From Bidens hawaiensis (lineage: Eukaryota > Streptophyta > Magnoliopsida > Asterales > Asteraceae), in contig JAIQDT010000187.1 in NCBI GenBank assembly GCA_021521415.1, positions 2,410,601-2,474,600 on the forward strand: a stretch of DNA of 64,000 bases, read 5' to 3'. The translations under genes were made by a program, and so were the position numbers. Shown here in pieces: positions 35,600 through 46,016 of this stretch. Position 1 is the stretch's first letter. Every line of letters starts with the position of its first letter. The notes under the pieces are model-generated. The model ran no database searches. It was not told the DNA's origin and saw only the letters and a list, made by a program, of their open reading frames with translations.

Positions 35600-38500
35600 A
35601 TCTTATTGCCCAACCACGTTTAGGTCGATCCTTATGTGAGCATCCGAGCTACTACACTGATGAGACATATGCATCGGACGAGGAAGTTTTCATTTTCTTT
35701 GGTGTTGAGCCATCCTCTGTCACACCCCGACCAAAGGCGGCGGAACATGCCGGGGTGCAACGATTGCTCATAAGCGCATGACACTATTTAAAGCGATAAT
35801 AATTAACAATCTCATTTCATTTCACAAATCGAAAATGTCACATAACAATATTAATAAGTCAAATACAACAAAATATAACAAAACATAGCAAATCAAATAT
35901 TGTTCATTTTTGCTAATATCCTAGAGGTATTTGTGACGTTTTCTTCTCCAAACTCCATAATCAACCTAGATGCAAACCTGTAACATTTCATAAAATAAAG
36001 TTTATCAACACAAAGGTTGGTGAGCAATTTATAAGTTTGAGCATATAAGTATATAATAAGAAAAGCCACAAATCTTGTATACAAAACAATAAATAAAAGC
36101 AATAACTTTGATAAATAGATAAAATCGCTAATAGAATTACGTTAGTGACACCTTGCTATGAGAGGATGCCAAATAGTCTAGGATTTTATAGTTATCGTTA
36201 ATTGCATTACGTTAACGACACCTTGCTATAAGGGGATGCCAAATAGTCTAAGATTTATATATCAACTAACCAAAAGCAATGAACACATAGGCATATAATC
36301 ATAGAACACAAAATCGAGCATTTATTTAAGTAAGGTATACAATAACGTTTGTGGTTAAGACCCAAGTATAAAACATTTAGTTTAGATAAGATGAAATGTC
36401 ACCCCAAAACAAAATATGGAAAACGGGGTATGAAAGTACTCACGTTCAAGTAATAAACTTGAAAGACATTAATTTGGAGATTTGCCGGAACGACGAGTTT
36501 AACGTATGAAGCCTAAACAAAAGAAAGTCTTAGATTTAGAAAGGTTGTGTTGAAGATCTTTAATAAAGTAATTGTTGAGAAAAGTAACCAATTAAAGTTC
36601 AATGTTTAAAATGTAACTATTTGAGAATTTATAATAATAACCCTTTAAAATGTAAGTTTGCTCAAAACCGGGTTAAAGTATCTAACCTTAATATTTACTT
36701 AACCTATGTTAAGTAATAAGGTGGGAAGAATGCAAAAATGCAAGTTCCTTTGGGATAAAGATACTAAAACGGGTCTTTAACGAGTGTTCGAGCTGTTGGT
36801 TCGGGTCTTGATAATTGGTCAAACCCAAAGTCAACTTTCCAAAATAATGAATGTCATGAGATAACTCAATAAAACTTATTAAGGCTTAACAAAGTATGTA
36901 GCTCTATTGTTTTAAAACTAACAACGCACGTTAAGCGAGTGTTCGGTTTTGTCGGTCCAAACTATTTTATGAGATCAAGTTGGATCCAACATTTCCAAAT
37001 AGTTAAGAAAATAATTAAAATCAGTTTTTAAACTATTTTTAAAGAACTATACAAGTCTTGATAGCTAAAAACACACTTGTATGTCTTAAGCGAGTAAGAA
37101 TCAGTTTAGTTCGGTTTGGTTCGGTTTCCATCTTTCAAATAGTTTATTGATGGTCTCCACATGCCCAAATATCCAAGAACTTGTATAATAATTTATAAAT
37201 GAAGAAACTTAAGTTTTACAACCAAAAAGTTAACAATAAAGTCTTTGAACAAATGTTCGGTTTTTGTTCGGTTTCCATCTCACAATAAGTTCAAAAATGG
37301 ATTCCACATGCCCAATATCAAAGAACTTGTAAAAATAATTTTTGAAATTCAAATCTAACATTAAATATGTTTAAACAACTATTTTAACAAAACTAGTAAG
37401 CGAAAGTTCGGTTTCCGGTCTAGAGCTATTTATGGTTAAACCAAAGCATAGACTCTTAGATCCCATAACCATGGAACTTTGTAAATATGACAATTAAACT
37501 AAAATGAGCAAAATTTAAACATGATTAGTATCCATAAACAAGTTATATAATTATTATATATATGTTGTACCACAAACTGAAGTAACAAAACAAAAATTAA
37601 AGAATGGTTATTGTTATTAAGAAACCTTGAAGAGATGGAGATATAATCTTTGTTTGGGAGAGAAAAAAAGTGATGAGCAACCTTAAAATGAGTGAAATCC
37701 ACTTGTATTTATAGGCCAAGAGTGTAAACAAAGGCTTGAGTGGGTGACAAGGCTCCACCAATAGAATCTCATACAAAAATGTCCATTGGTTGTTTTTGAA
37801 TTAAAGTAAAATCATTAATTAAAATAAAATAATTAAAATAAATCTGGAAATTATAGTTAATAATAATATTTATGGGATTAATTTTTTTTGGCAACTTTGG
37901 TCCTTGAAGTTTGTTTTAGGTCGTTTTGAGCATGGAATAAGCGTTTTGAACACCGTTAAGGGTCTTAAAAGAAAACGACAAAGTTTGGAACATGATTATA
38001 ACTTAAAACACACTATTTTATTAATATCAAAGGATCCGGAAAGAAAAATGGGTCGGTTTTACAATACAATTACGAATACAAATCGAACCAAAAATGACAA
38101 ATGTCACATCCTCGTCCAATGCAATTAGCTCGACCCATTTCAAGCACGACTTGAGTATTTTCCACAAGTAGTCCACGTCCCATGTTTTTACCTCCCCGTA
38201 CTTATGCAACACTTCGACTTTCCATTCTTCACAGATGAACTGGTAAACTTGAAGATCATCACTCTCACTAGCTCACATTTGACGACTGTTTATATTATGT
38301 ATTCGTAAACCGTCCGACAAATTTTGCGAGTTTCGGACCACCTTCTCGATATCATATTGTCCGTATGTTCTCTACTTCCTACCAGTGAGTAGAACAATCT
38401 CGCACTTTGCCCCCAAAATATTTTGCGATTTTGATAGTTTGCTACAATTAAAAACTATTATCAAATGATAAAAAATATTTTTAAAATTTTATACGAAACA

Positions 38501-38812
38501 AAAAAATGGTTAAAATAAAATATCGGCATGTCGATCTTAGAATATTTCAATCCAAGCACGACACAAAGTCGTTTTCTCCTCTATCGTCCAAGGAGTTGTT
38601 TTTCGTTTTAGACCAACCTCCTGGACCGCTTGGCTCGTGCCTCCTACTACTCATTGGATCTTCCTTTTTTGGGCTCGTTTTCCCTTGGCGGCTTCCTTAA
38701 GAGACTCTTGTGTCTCCGGAATAACAAGCTTGGGAGAGGGTGGTGGTATTTGACTCAACTTATGCTCTAACTCGATGCTATACACATCATCGTTGTTTTG
38801 ACCGAAAGACAT
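35600..38812 (-). pseudogene. SANT/Myb-like gene (PIF/Harbinger ORF2 type), broken by stops and a solo LTR
   Basis: A likely ATG at 38810-38812 starts MSFGQNNDDVYSIE. The frame continues with in-frame stops near 38657 and 38540 and includes a SANT-like block with PWTIEEKTTLCRAWIEI (about 38590-38545). After an AT-rich gap, perhaps an intron ending TTGTAG near 38452, the domain resumes with FWGQSARLFYSLVGSREH and RRWSETRKICRTVYEYI. It continues through EEWKVEVLHKYG to LDED at the LTR insertion (38109). On the far side (35717 leftward) the same protein style resumes (STPKKMKTSSSD) until a stop near 35650. Such proteins are DNA-binding partners of PIF/Harbinger transposases or host paralogues, often mis-labelled glutathione S-transferase T3-like. 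The match is from memory. Confidence 0.65.
35718..38108 (-). mobile_element. Solo LTR (B2), inserted in the SANT-like gene
   Basis: On the minus strand it starts TGTGACATTTGTC (38108) and ends GGTCGGGGTGTGACA (35718); 2391 bp. A perfect 5 bp duplication, tcctc, flanks it (35713-35717, 38109-38113). A TATA box (cctataaatac, minus strand, near 37710) lies about 395 bp from the start, followed by a pyrimidine-rich start-like region. It is an inverted homologue of B1, with the same internal CATCCCCTTATAGCAAGGTG duplication. There is no internal coding region. Confidence 0.93.
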
Positions 38813-39941
38813 ATCCGATAGGTAATAACCACTTCATGAATCCATATCTTTAAAATAAGCGACGTAGATTAAGAGAGTAATGTTATAGTGTTTTTAAATT
38901 TCTAGAGAGAATCAGAGAGTGTTGATAATTTTTTAGATAAAATGGGGTTTAAATAGGTAAAAAATATAATTAAAATGTTTTTTATTGTCTAAGCTTCCAA
39001 CGGTTAGATCACGCATTTCCATGGACCAACAACCCTTTGCGAGGCGCGACCCTTCTCGCAAGGATCCCCTTTGTGCCTTTGCTCATTGCATGTCAGTGTG
39101 GTGTGCACAAATCATGAACAAGCAAACAATAAAAGATTTCTTTTAAGTTACAATTTCATTTCACTTACGCCCCTCCACTTTTATCTTTGCACCCTACAAT
39201 TTAATACTTTCTTTATTTTCTTTCTCTTTAGTGAAGAGAGATTATGCCACATGTTTCACTTTCATTCTTCTTGATATTTTACTTTTAAATATATGATGTT
39301 TTAATAAAATCTTGAAAGTACTATTGTGATGTGTTAACTTATCTACGATATGTGTAAATTTCAATCAAAATCAAGTTACGTGTGATAATATACTAGTTAT
39401 TGAAGCTTAAACATACACGCGTCAAAACGTTCTTTACACAATATAAAAAGTAAAAGTAAATAAACTACACTCAAGGTTGATTAGCAAATTCTAGGTTTTA
39501 ATAAAGGGAATTAAAAACTCACCATGTAGTGGGGTGTAATATACTAGTATAAGTATAAGGGGGAATGAACACTCATTGGTACTACTTATGTGTTGCCCAA
39601 TCATGCACTGTCGTTTGATTTCTACATTCAAGTATCCATAAACCATAAAATGTTTATGTGGCAATTTTTTTTCATTGAATGAAGCCATGCACCTTTCCCA
39701 CATAAGATGACGGCGGTATTACTATGTGGTTTGAAGTCATACATTCTTCCCGTTTTAGTGCCCCGTCCTCTCTAAGATACCGTCATCTGCAAATTACACA
39801 TTTCAAAATCAAACGAATAAATACTAAGCAAATGGTCTTAAAATGTGAAAATCAAATTAAAATGAGTATTAAAATAACATAATCAAATGAACAAATCCAA
39901 ATGAATGTTCATGAAAGAATTAGATATTGTTGATGTTTTAT
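38813..39941. other. 5' flank of the SANT-like pseudogene and unassigned sequence
   Basis: On the minus strand, 38813-39000 resembles a 5' UTR/promoter (CTCTCTAGAAATTT, TTTAAACCCC) of the SANT-like gene. A GC-richer block with CCTTTGCGAGGCGCGAC near 39030 may belong to the same transposon. 39480-39780 holds a 70-codon minus-strand frame that I do not recognise. No other gene is supported. Confidence 0.35.
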
Positions 39942-39950
39942 TTATTTATT

Positions 39951-41014
39951 GACAGAATTACAAATTTTGTCCTTTAAAAAAAGCCAAAAACCGGTTCGTG
40001 TCCTTTTCTAAGTTTCCTTGCAGGCGGTGTACTTTAAACTTTTTTTTTCTACACGTTATGTCCTTTACGCTAACCGGGTTAGAAAAACTCAGTTAAATGC
40101 CCTCACGTGAGACGCATGTGAGGGCATTTTTGTCTTTTTGCCTACCCTGCTTCTTCTTCATCACAAGGGCAGAAACATCCCGCCGGAAAACTCGTCGGAG
40201 CTCCGGCATCCACTTCCGATAATAATAATAATATTATCGTTTGTTATTGTTATTATATAAACTCAAACCCTAACAAACTTCTTACCGGAACTCGAACTGC
40301 CAATGGCGTCACTCCGATTCACTCCGTTCTCAACCTGTACGGACCGATGTTCACCGGACGTCAAACTGTTCCGCTGCCGGAAGCCAGTATCCGTCCGGTG
40401 CTCCGCCGGAGACTCTACGGTTACCGGAGGCGCTGATTTCGATGCGAAGGTGTTCCGGCATAATTTGACTAGGAGTGATAATTATAACCGGAAAGGATTC
40501 GGACATAAGAAGGAGACTCTGGAGCTCATGAATCAGGAGTATACGAGTAAGTGATATAAGATTAAGTTGATTTTTGTTGAAATGTTACAGGATACGGAAA
40601 GGATTCGGACATAAGAAGGAGGCGCTGATTTCGATGCGAAGGTGTTCCGGCATAATTTCACTGGGATTGTTGGTTTGAAGTGATGTTGATGTGGATGAGG
40701 GAATCGGAGATGGAGCGGTGGCTGGTGGCGGAGCTATGGTGGCGGTGGTGATGGTGTTTGAGGAACATAGAGAGAGAAGTGAGATGAGGCAGCACAGAAA
40801 CAGAAGAAGAAGAAGAAGAAGAAGAAGGGTAGGCAAAAAGACAAAAATGCCCTCACATGCGTCTCACGTGAGGGCATTTAACTGAGTTTTTCTAACCCAG
40901 TTAGCGTAAAGGACATAACGTGTAGAAAAAAAAAGTTTAAAGGACACCGCCTGCAAGGAAAGGACACGAACCGTAATTTGGCTTTTTTTAAAGGACAAAA
41001 TTTGTAATTGGGTC
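39951..41014. mobile_element. Pack-MULE carrying an HDR (ispH) gene fragment
   Basis: Terminal inverted repeats of about 200 bp (39951-40157 and about 40806-41014) start GACAGAATTACAAATTTTG and, on the complement, GACCCAATTACAAATTTTG. They are flanked by a perfect 9 bp duplication, ttatttatt (39942-39950, 41015-41023). Long TIRs with a 9 bp duplication are the Mutator-like signature. No transposase lies inside. The core holds a plant gene fragment (40303-40546 plus rearranged pieces) with its apparent 5' UTR. The TIRs also contain a CCCTCACGTGAGACGCATGT palindrome-like segment. Confidence 0.94.
40303..40546 (+). pseudogene. HDR: Captured exon 1 of 4-hydroxy-3-methylbut-2-enyl diphosphate reductase
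   Basis: The full HDR enzyme makes IPP and DMAPP in the last plastid MEP-pathway step. Here the frame from ATG 40303 gives a Ser/Arg-rich plastid transit-like start (MASLRFTPFS, KPVSVRCSAGD). The conserved mature N-terminus follows (DFDAKVFRHNLTRSDNYN, RKGFGHKKETLELMN), reaching EYT at a consensus donor GTAAGT (40547-40552). This matches plant HDR exon 1. Reading through the donor stops at 40554. The rest of the enzyme, including the Fe-S cysteines, is absent. At 40593-40665 parts of the same exon recur in swapped order (KGFGHKKE-coding, then DFDAKVF-coding), a rearranged duplicate. A spliced or read-through transcript could encode about 83 residues with a transit peptide. No function can be claimed. 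Confidence 0.88.
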
Positions 41015-41023
41015 TTATTTATT

Positions 41024-41659
41024 TAAATAAATTAAAAAAGTTATCTTGGTTTTTGTTCGTTTATTAAATGAAAACTTTCTCTCTAACCGTTCACAAATTG
41101 TTAACCGAATGTTTGCTTCATTTGCACGCCCTACATACAAACTAAAAATTGATTAGTTTTCAAATAAACTCAAATTATGTTTGGAGTTTTACCAAAAAGT
41201 GAAACCATTTTTATTTTAGGGGTAATAAGATTTTAGATGGAACGAAACAAATGAATCACAGTAGAAAATGATATGAACGCCCAATGGGACAAACAAGATT
41301 CCAAATGCCTTTGTGGTCCTTAAGACTTTTTAATCCTAGGAAGAAACAAAAGTGGTTTAATGAAGAAAATACCGACAATTTCTGTAGACGGCGGTTTATG
41401 TAAATACATCGAACATTAAGGGTACTTTATGTAAATCGTTAGTCAATGAGAACCTGACAACGGGCAATGATGACAATTGGGGTTGGTCCCACTCCCAGAA
41501 AATTTGACATCTGTCAGCAGGAGACTAGTGCCTGATCATTTGTTACGAATTCAATCGTTCAATTTGAATATAAACACTATATTTAAAACCAATGCACCTT
41601 TCTAATTTCTATTTTTTTTTAACTATCAACTATCAAGTATCAACTAATAAATCATGGTT
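41024..41659. other. Unassigned intergenic sequence
   Basis: AT-rich, without a recognisable gene or bounded repeat. Confidence 0.3.
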
Positions 41660-41675
41660 ATTCTAGGTAATCCAA

Positions 41676-41942
41676 CATAAATTGGATACCAAATTATGTG
41701 GAAGATATGAGGGATGACCCTAGCTTGCCAGGGTTCGAGTCCTGATCTCACCTAGTTTTACCGGCTCCTCGCTGTTGTGCCATTTGGCGGGCGTGAGGGT
41801 CGGGTTTTATCCGGTGAATCCCTCAATAGGTGGACCAATAGGGGCTCCGTCCGTCCGGACTAGTGGCCGGCTCGGGCTACCTTTGGCCAATAGGGGCCGC
41901 GTACGGACTACCCGTCGTTACTTAGTTGGTCGTTCAAAAAAA
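41676..41942 (+). mobile_element. SINE with a 16 bp target-site duplication
   Basis: A 267 bp GC-richer body ending ttcaaaaaaa is flanked by perfect 16 bp copies of attctaggtaatccaa (41660-41675, 41943-41958), as made by LINE-type target-primed integration. A B-box-like GGGTTCGAGTCC lies at about 41729. The A-box region is weak. The body has CCGTCCGTCCGGACTAG and GGCCAATAGGGGC(T/C) repeats. It is non-coding and plus-strand. Confidence 0.85.
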
Positions 41943-41958
41943 ATTCTAGGTAATCCAA

Positions 41959-44221
41959 TGATAAAAATGTGACTTTATATGCCTACAATCAGAGAGAGTG
42001 ATGGGTAGTCCAAACCCACCATCTCATTTTCAGAGAAAACATATAATCCACACGTTAACCACGATAAAACTTGATTGAAATCAGATTCGAAGTTAAGATA
42101 TTGCGTTCTTCTATCCAAGTCCTCACTTTCCCTCCAATATCAGTTGAGTCAAAACTGAAACCTTTTTAAGTCCTATACTAAAGTTAGATAATTTTTTTAT
42201 ATATTTTCTTTTTTTCATAATTATAGCTATAATTCTCACTCATTTACTTAGTGGTATGTGCCATTAATCCCTGGCTCAAATGGTTAAAATGAGACATCTA
42301 AAAACTTCATTTAATAAAATGAAAGGCTTTTTATTCAAGTCTCACATGTGACAAAAAAAAAAAAGAGGTTTTCTCATCTATTATGGGTTTCCTACTGAAT
42401 GTGAAATATAGATGATTGAATGGGTTAGTGATCCGTCAATAATCCAAATGAATGTTGAACAAAATAATAACAAATGGTGGTTTTGCATAGCAAGATCGTT
42501 CTAACCCTGAATCATACCAAAGATTTTAGTAGTTATGAGGAAGTTACAATCCATGTGAGTGATTAAAATTCACTTCGTTTTTCTTATAAAATGATTTTTC
42601 GATTTCGATGTTCTGTTAATTTGATTAATCGCTATTTTTAACCATGTGGTGACCTTAAAAAAAGTTTTATTGTAATATTAGGCCAAAGTTATAATCAGAA
42701 TTAATGTTTTAGGTTGAGATAATGAAAGTTAGTTTTGCATATTTACGACTAAGAGATTGTTAGGAGGGATTGCTCACATAATATATAAGATACGACTAAA
42801 ATGTAACAATAAATTGTGATTTTGATGGGTTTTACAAATGCATTGTACGATAACTTATTCGACTTTTTATAATACAAATTGTTCCAAACGAAGATACTCT
42901 CTAGTCTCTAATAATTATAGTGATCCACCAATATACAAATTTGGCTCTAAGATGCATGATAAATATTCAACTACTCTATCTGATAGTATAGATCACCATG
43001 ACTTATCATTGTAGCAAATTTATATGAAAAGAGTTATTAAAACACACTGTAAATCTTTTATTAGCTCAAAAAGCTAATTTGTGTATGTGCTTATTAAAAA
43101 TAAAAACTTTATAATCCAACTTACCATTGTTGTATGACTGTATCCCATTGCTATACCCGATATATAGTGCTGGTGATATGAAAAATGCTGATTAATAGTT
43201 TACACAAATAACGTCCATAAAACCAAACATATGCAGAATTTTAATGGAAAAGGTTAATAAGATGTCTATGTATAGAAGTTGAATTTGTATATCATTATAA
43301 CAAAATTACGTTTAATAACTTTTAAATCAAATTTAAGAGACATCGTTTGTGGCAACCATAATTGCTCTTAATTTTGACATGTAGGCTATGTTAACCGCCA
43401 AAATAGTGTTAGAATATGGTCCTTCTTTCGAGTGTCTTCTTTCTTCAGATACGCTACATTCGCTAACTGATTTAACCCTTTTTATGATCTAATGGTGTGA
43501 GTCAATTACTGCAATTATTTTGGTGCAAACCCAAAGTGTAAAAACATAGAGAGCATTGGGTTCTTTTAAATATTGTAATTTTTTTGTGATTTTGTAACCA
43601 ACTAAATTCGACAATCAACACTTGTGAATTGAAAACTAAAGGTAGTAATGAAAGGGAAGAAACATATCATCACACAAACATCACGATTATAATGATTTTG
43701 ATGAAGATCAATAACTGCACTTCACGTCCAACCCTTGTTAATTGTTCTAGATTTTCTTTGTTGTCAATTTCTATTTAAATGGTAACCATGTTATTAAGAT
43801 CTAGATTTTCTCTGTCGTTAGTTTCTTTTTAAACTGGTAGAGACCATGTTATTAAGATAATAGTTATTACAAACATACATACGTCCCCCTCTTTGTACAT
43901 ATGTTTCTTTTTGGATCCGATTTTGTGTGTAAGTAATACCTTAAATGATTAATCGACCAAAATGCATTTTGATTCGTAATGGAAGAAAATTAAATTTTCA
44001 TTATACCCCTCATCACTATAATTAAGTCACCAACTTCAATTATATATAAAGTTGTACTTGATCTCATATATAGATTAAGCAAAATCAACAATTTTGATTT
44101 CTTCCTCTTTTTTAATAAATATGAACTCTACTGTCTCTATATGTTTTATAGTATGTATACATATTGTCAGTGATCATTGACTCAGCTGCCAAATTCTAAT
44201 TAGGTTAAGTATGAGACAAGA
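41959..44221. other. Unassigned intergenic sequence, possible small SINE relic
   Basis: No gene is recognised in 2.2 kb. Near 42270-42352 there is a tRNA-like pair of boxes (TGGCTCAAATGG, TTCAAGTCTC) followed by A12, which may be a SINE relic; I found no target duplication. A direct repeat with TCTAGATTTTCT occurs near 43747 and 43799. Confidence 0.35.
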
Positions 44222-44230
44222 TGGATGTAC

Positions 44231-44463
44231 TAGGGATGAGCAAATTCAGTACCGGTAACAAAATCGGCACCGATTTGGTACCGTCGGTACCGAATCGGTA
44301 CCAAAGTTTTGAGTTTCGAGATCGGTACGATACCGGTATTTCCCGAATTTTTACCTTCAATACCAGCACCGGTACCGAACCGAATATTTCGGTACGGGTA
44401 CCAAGAATTTGTGATTTTCAGGATCGGTATTTTCGGTACCGGTACGGTACCATGCTCATCCTT
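44231..44463. mobile_element. hAT-like MITE with GGTACC-rich interior (second copy type)
   Basis: It starts TAGGGATGAGCA, ends TGCTCATCCTTT, and is flanked by ggatgtac on both sides (8 bp, preceded by a matching t). The interior repeats CGGTACCGGTAC and GGTACCGAA, like the element at 1347. 233 bp, non-coding. Confidence 0.85.
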
Positions 44464-44690
44464 TGGATGTACCAAAGTCGAACCACGCATGTAACAAGAA
44501 ATTTGTGGGAACCTTCTAGGAGTCTCTATTCGATTACAACAAATGTATGCTACTAATAAGGATGAACACACTATTCTAGGATTTTAATTCGAGTAAAGTG
44601 GGTTATATGCGGATGGTAAGTCTTTATAAGTCCTCCACCAACCAGTTACACAAGATCGTTATAAGAAAAATAAAATGTATACATGCCAAT

Positions 44691-45478
44691 AGAGAAAGGA
44701 CAAGGAAATCTAAAGAGTTGGTGCAAAAGCGATCGAGGATTATATACTATGTGGTTGTGGCAGATTTAGACCTAGGAAAATCTAGTGTTTTGTCTTGCCC
44801 ATATCTGTATACAAACCATTTTCTCTTTCTACATCACTCAATTGCACTTCACTTCAACGTATCCATAATTTTTATATTCACTCTTTAATTACATATTTTT
44901 AATCTAGTGTTATTCACACACCCTCTCTCTCTTTAGAGAGGGGGTGTACATAATAGAGAAAGGACAAGGAAATCTAAAGAGTTGGTGCAAAAGCGATCGA
45001 GGATTATATACTATGTGGTTGTGGCAGATTTAGACCTAGGAAAATCTAGTGTTTTGTCTTGCCCATATCTGTATACAAACCATTTTCTCTTTCTACATCA
45101 CTCAATTGCACTTCACTTCAACGTATCCATAATTTTTATATTCACTCTTTAATTACATATTTTTAATCTAGTGTTATTCACACACCCTCTCTCTCTTTAG
45201 AGAGGGTGTACATAATAGAGAAAGGACAAGGAAATCTAAAGAGTTGGTGCAAAAGCGATCGAGGATTATATACTATGTGGTCGTGGCAGATTTAGACCTA
45301 GGAAAATCTAGTGTTTTGTCTTGCCCATATCTGTATACAAACCATTTTCTCTTTCTACATCACTCAATTGCACTTCACTTCAACGTATCCATAATTTTTA
45401 TATTCACTCTCTTTAATTACATATTTTTAACCTAGTCTTATTCACACACCCTCTCTCTCTTTAGAGAGGGTGTACATA
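44691..45478 (+). repeat. Three-copy tandem repeat, about 263 bp per unit
   Basis: Units start AGAGAAAGGACAAGG at 44691, 44955 and 45217. They are nearly identical over their full length, differing in a few bases and short CT runs. Each ends with a hairpin, ACACCCTCTC...GAGAGGGTGT. The last copy is followed by GGGTGTGTGAATAA, which is inverted to TTATTCACACACCC within the unit, so a short MITE (about 45438-45534) may overlap. Open frames recur with the unit and are not gene evidence. Confidence 0.92.
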
Positions 45479-45535
45479 ATAAATAAAGTGTGTATTAAAA
45501 GGGTGTGTGAATATCAAAAAGGGTGTGTGAATAAT

Positions 45536-46011
45536 CATTGTCTTACATAATCTTAAATTTGTATTTCAGTGTGTAAATTTCACTTTTAGTTCTCAATTTT
45601 TTATTTAAATCCAACTTGAAATAATACCTCTCCAACTTAAAAAAGCCTAACTCGAAAGAAAAAAAAATACATATAGAGCAGAGGGTTTCTAAGTCACCTT
45701 ATCAAGTTCAGATGAAACTTACAAACACGAGACGAAACCTATAAAAAAACCTGAAACAATCGAATGAAAAATATGATCTTTATAATTTTCATAAGAGCAA
45801 AAAATAGCGTTCTAAGCTATCCAAAAGAACCACCAAATAGTAAAGACGATCGGCACGACCACATCTTTCTTCTTTTTCAACCATCTAACATAATCCAACT
45901 AATCACGATACTTTGCGGACCTTTATTGTAAGGAAATACCACTCCAACCACCTACCAATCACGTCCCAATAATCCTCCCAGCTTGATGACCACCTCCGAG
46001 CGCATGATCTA
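45536..46011. other. Unassigned intergenic sequence
   Basis: No gene is seen. AT-rich to 45830, then mixed sequence up to the Copia target site. Confidence 0.3.
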
Positions 46012-46016
46012 AAGTC

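Noticed and set aside
40303..40554. A complete small plastid gene
   Set aside because: The frame ends by reading through a consensus splice donor and lacks the HDR catalytic domain. It lies between Mutator-like TIRs, so it is a captured fragment.
44598..45435. Repeated open frame with VVVADLDLGKSS
   Set aside because: It recurs with the 263 bp tandem unit. There is no known domain, and the unit itself is non-coding repeat DNA.
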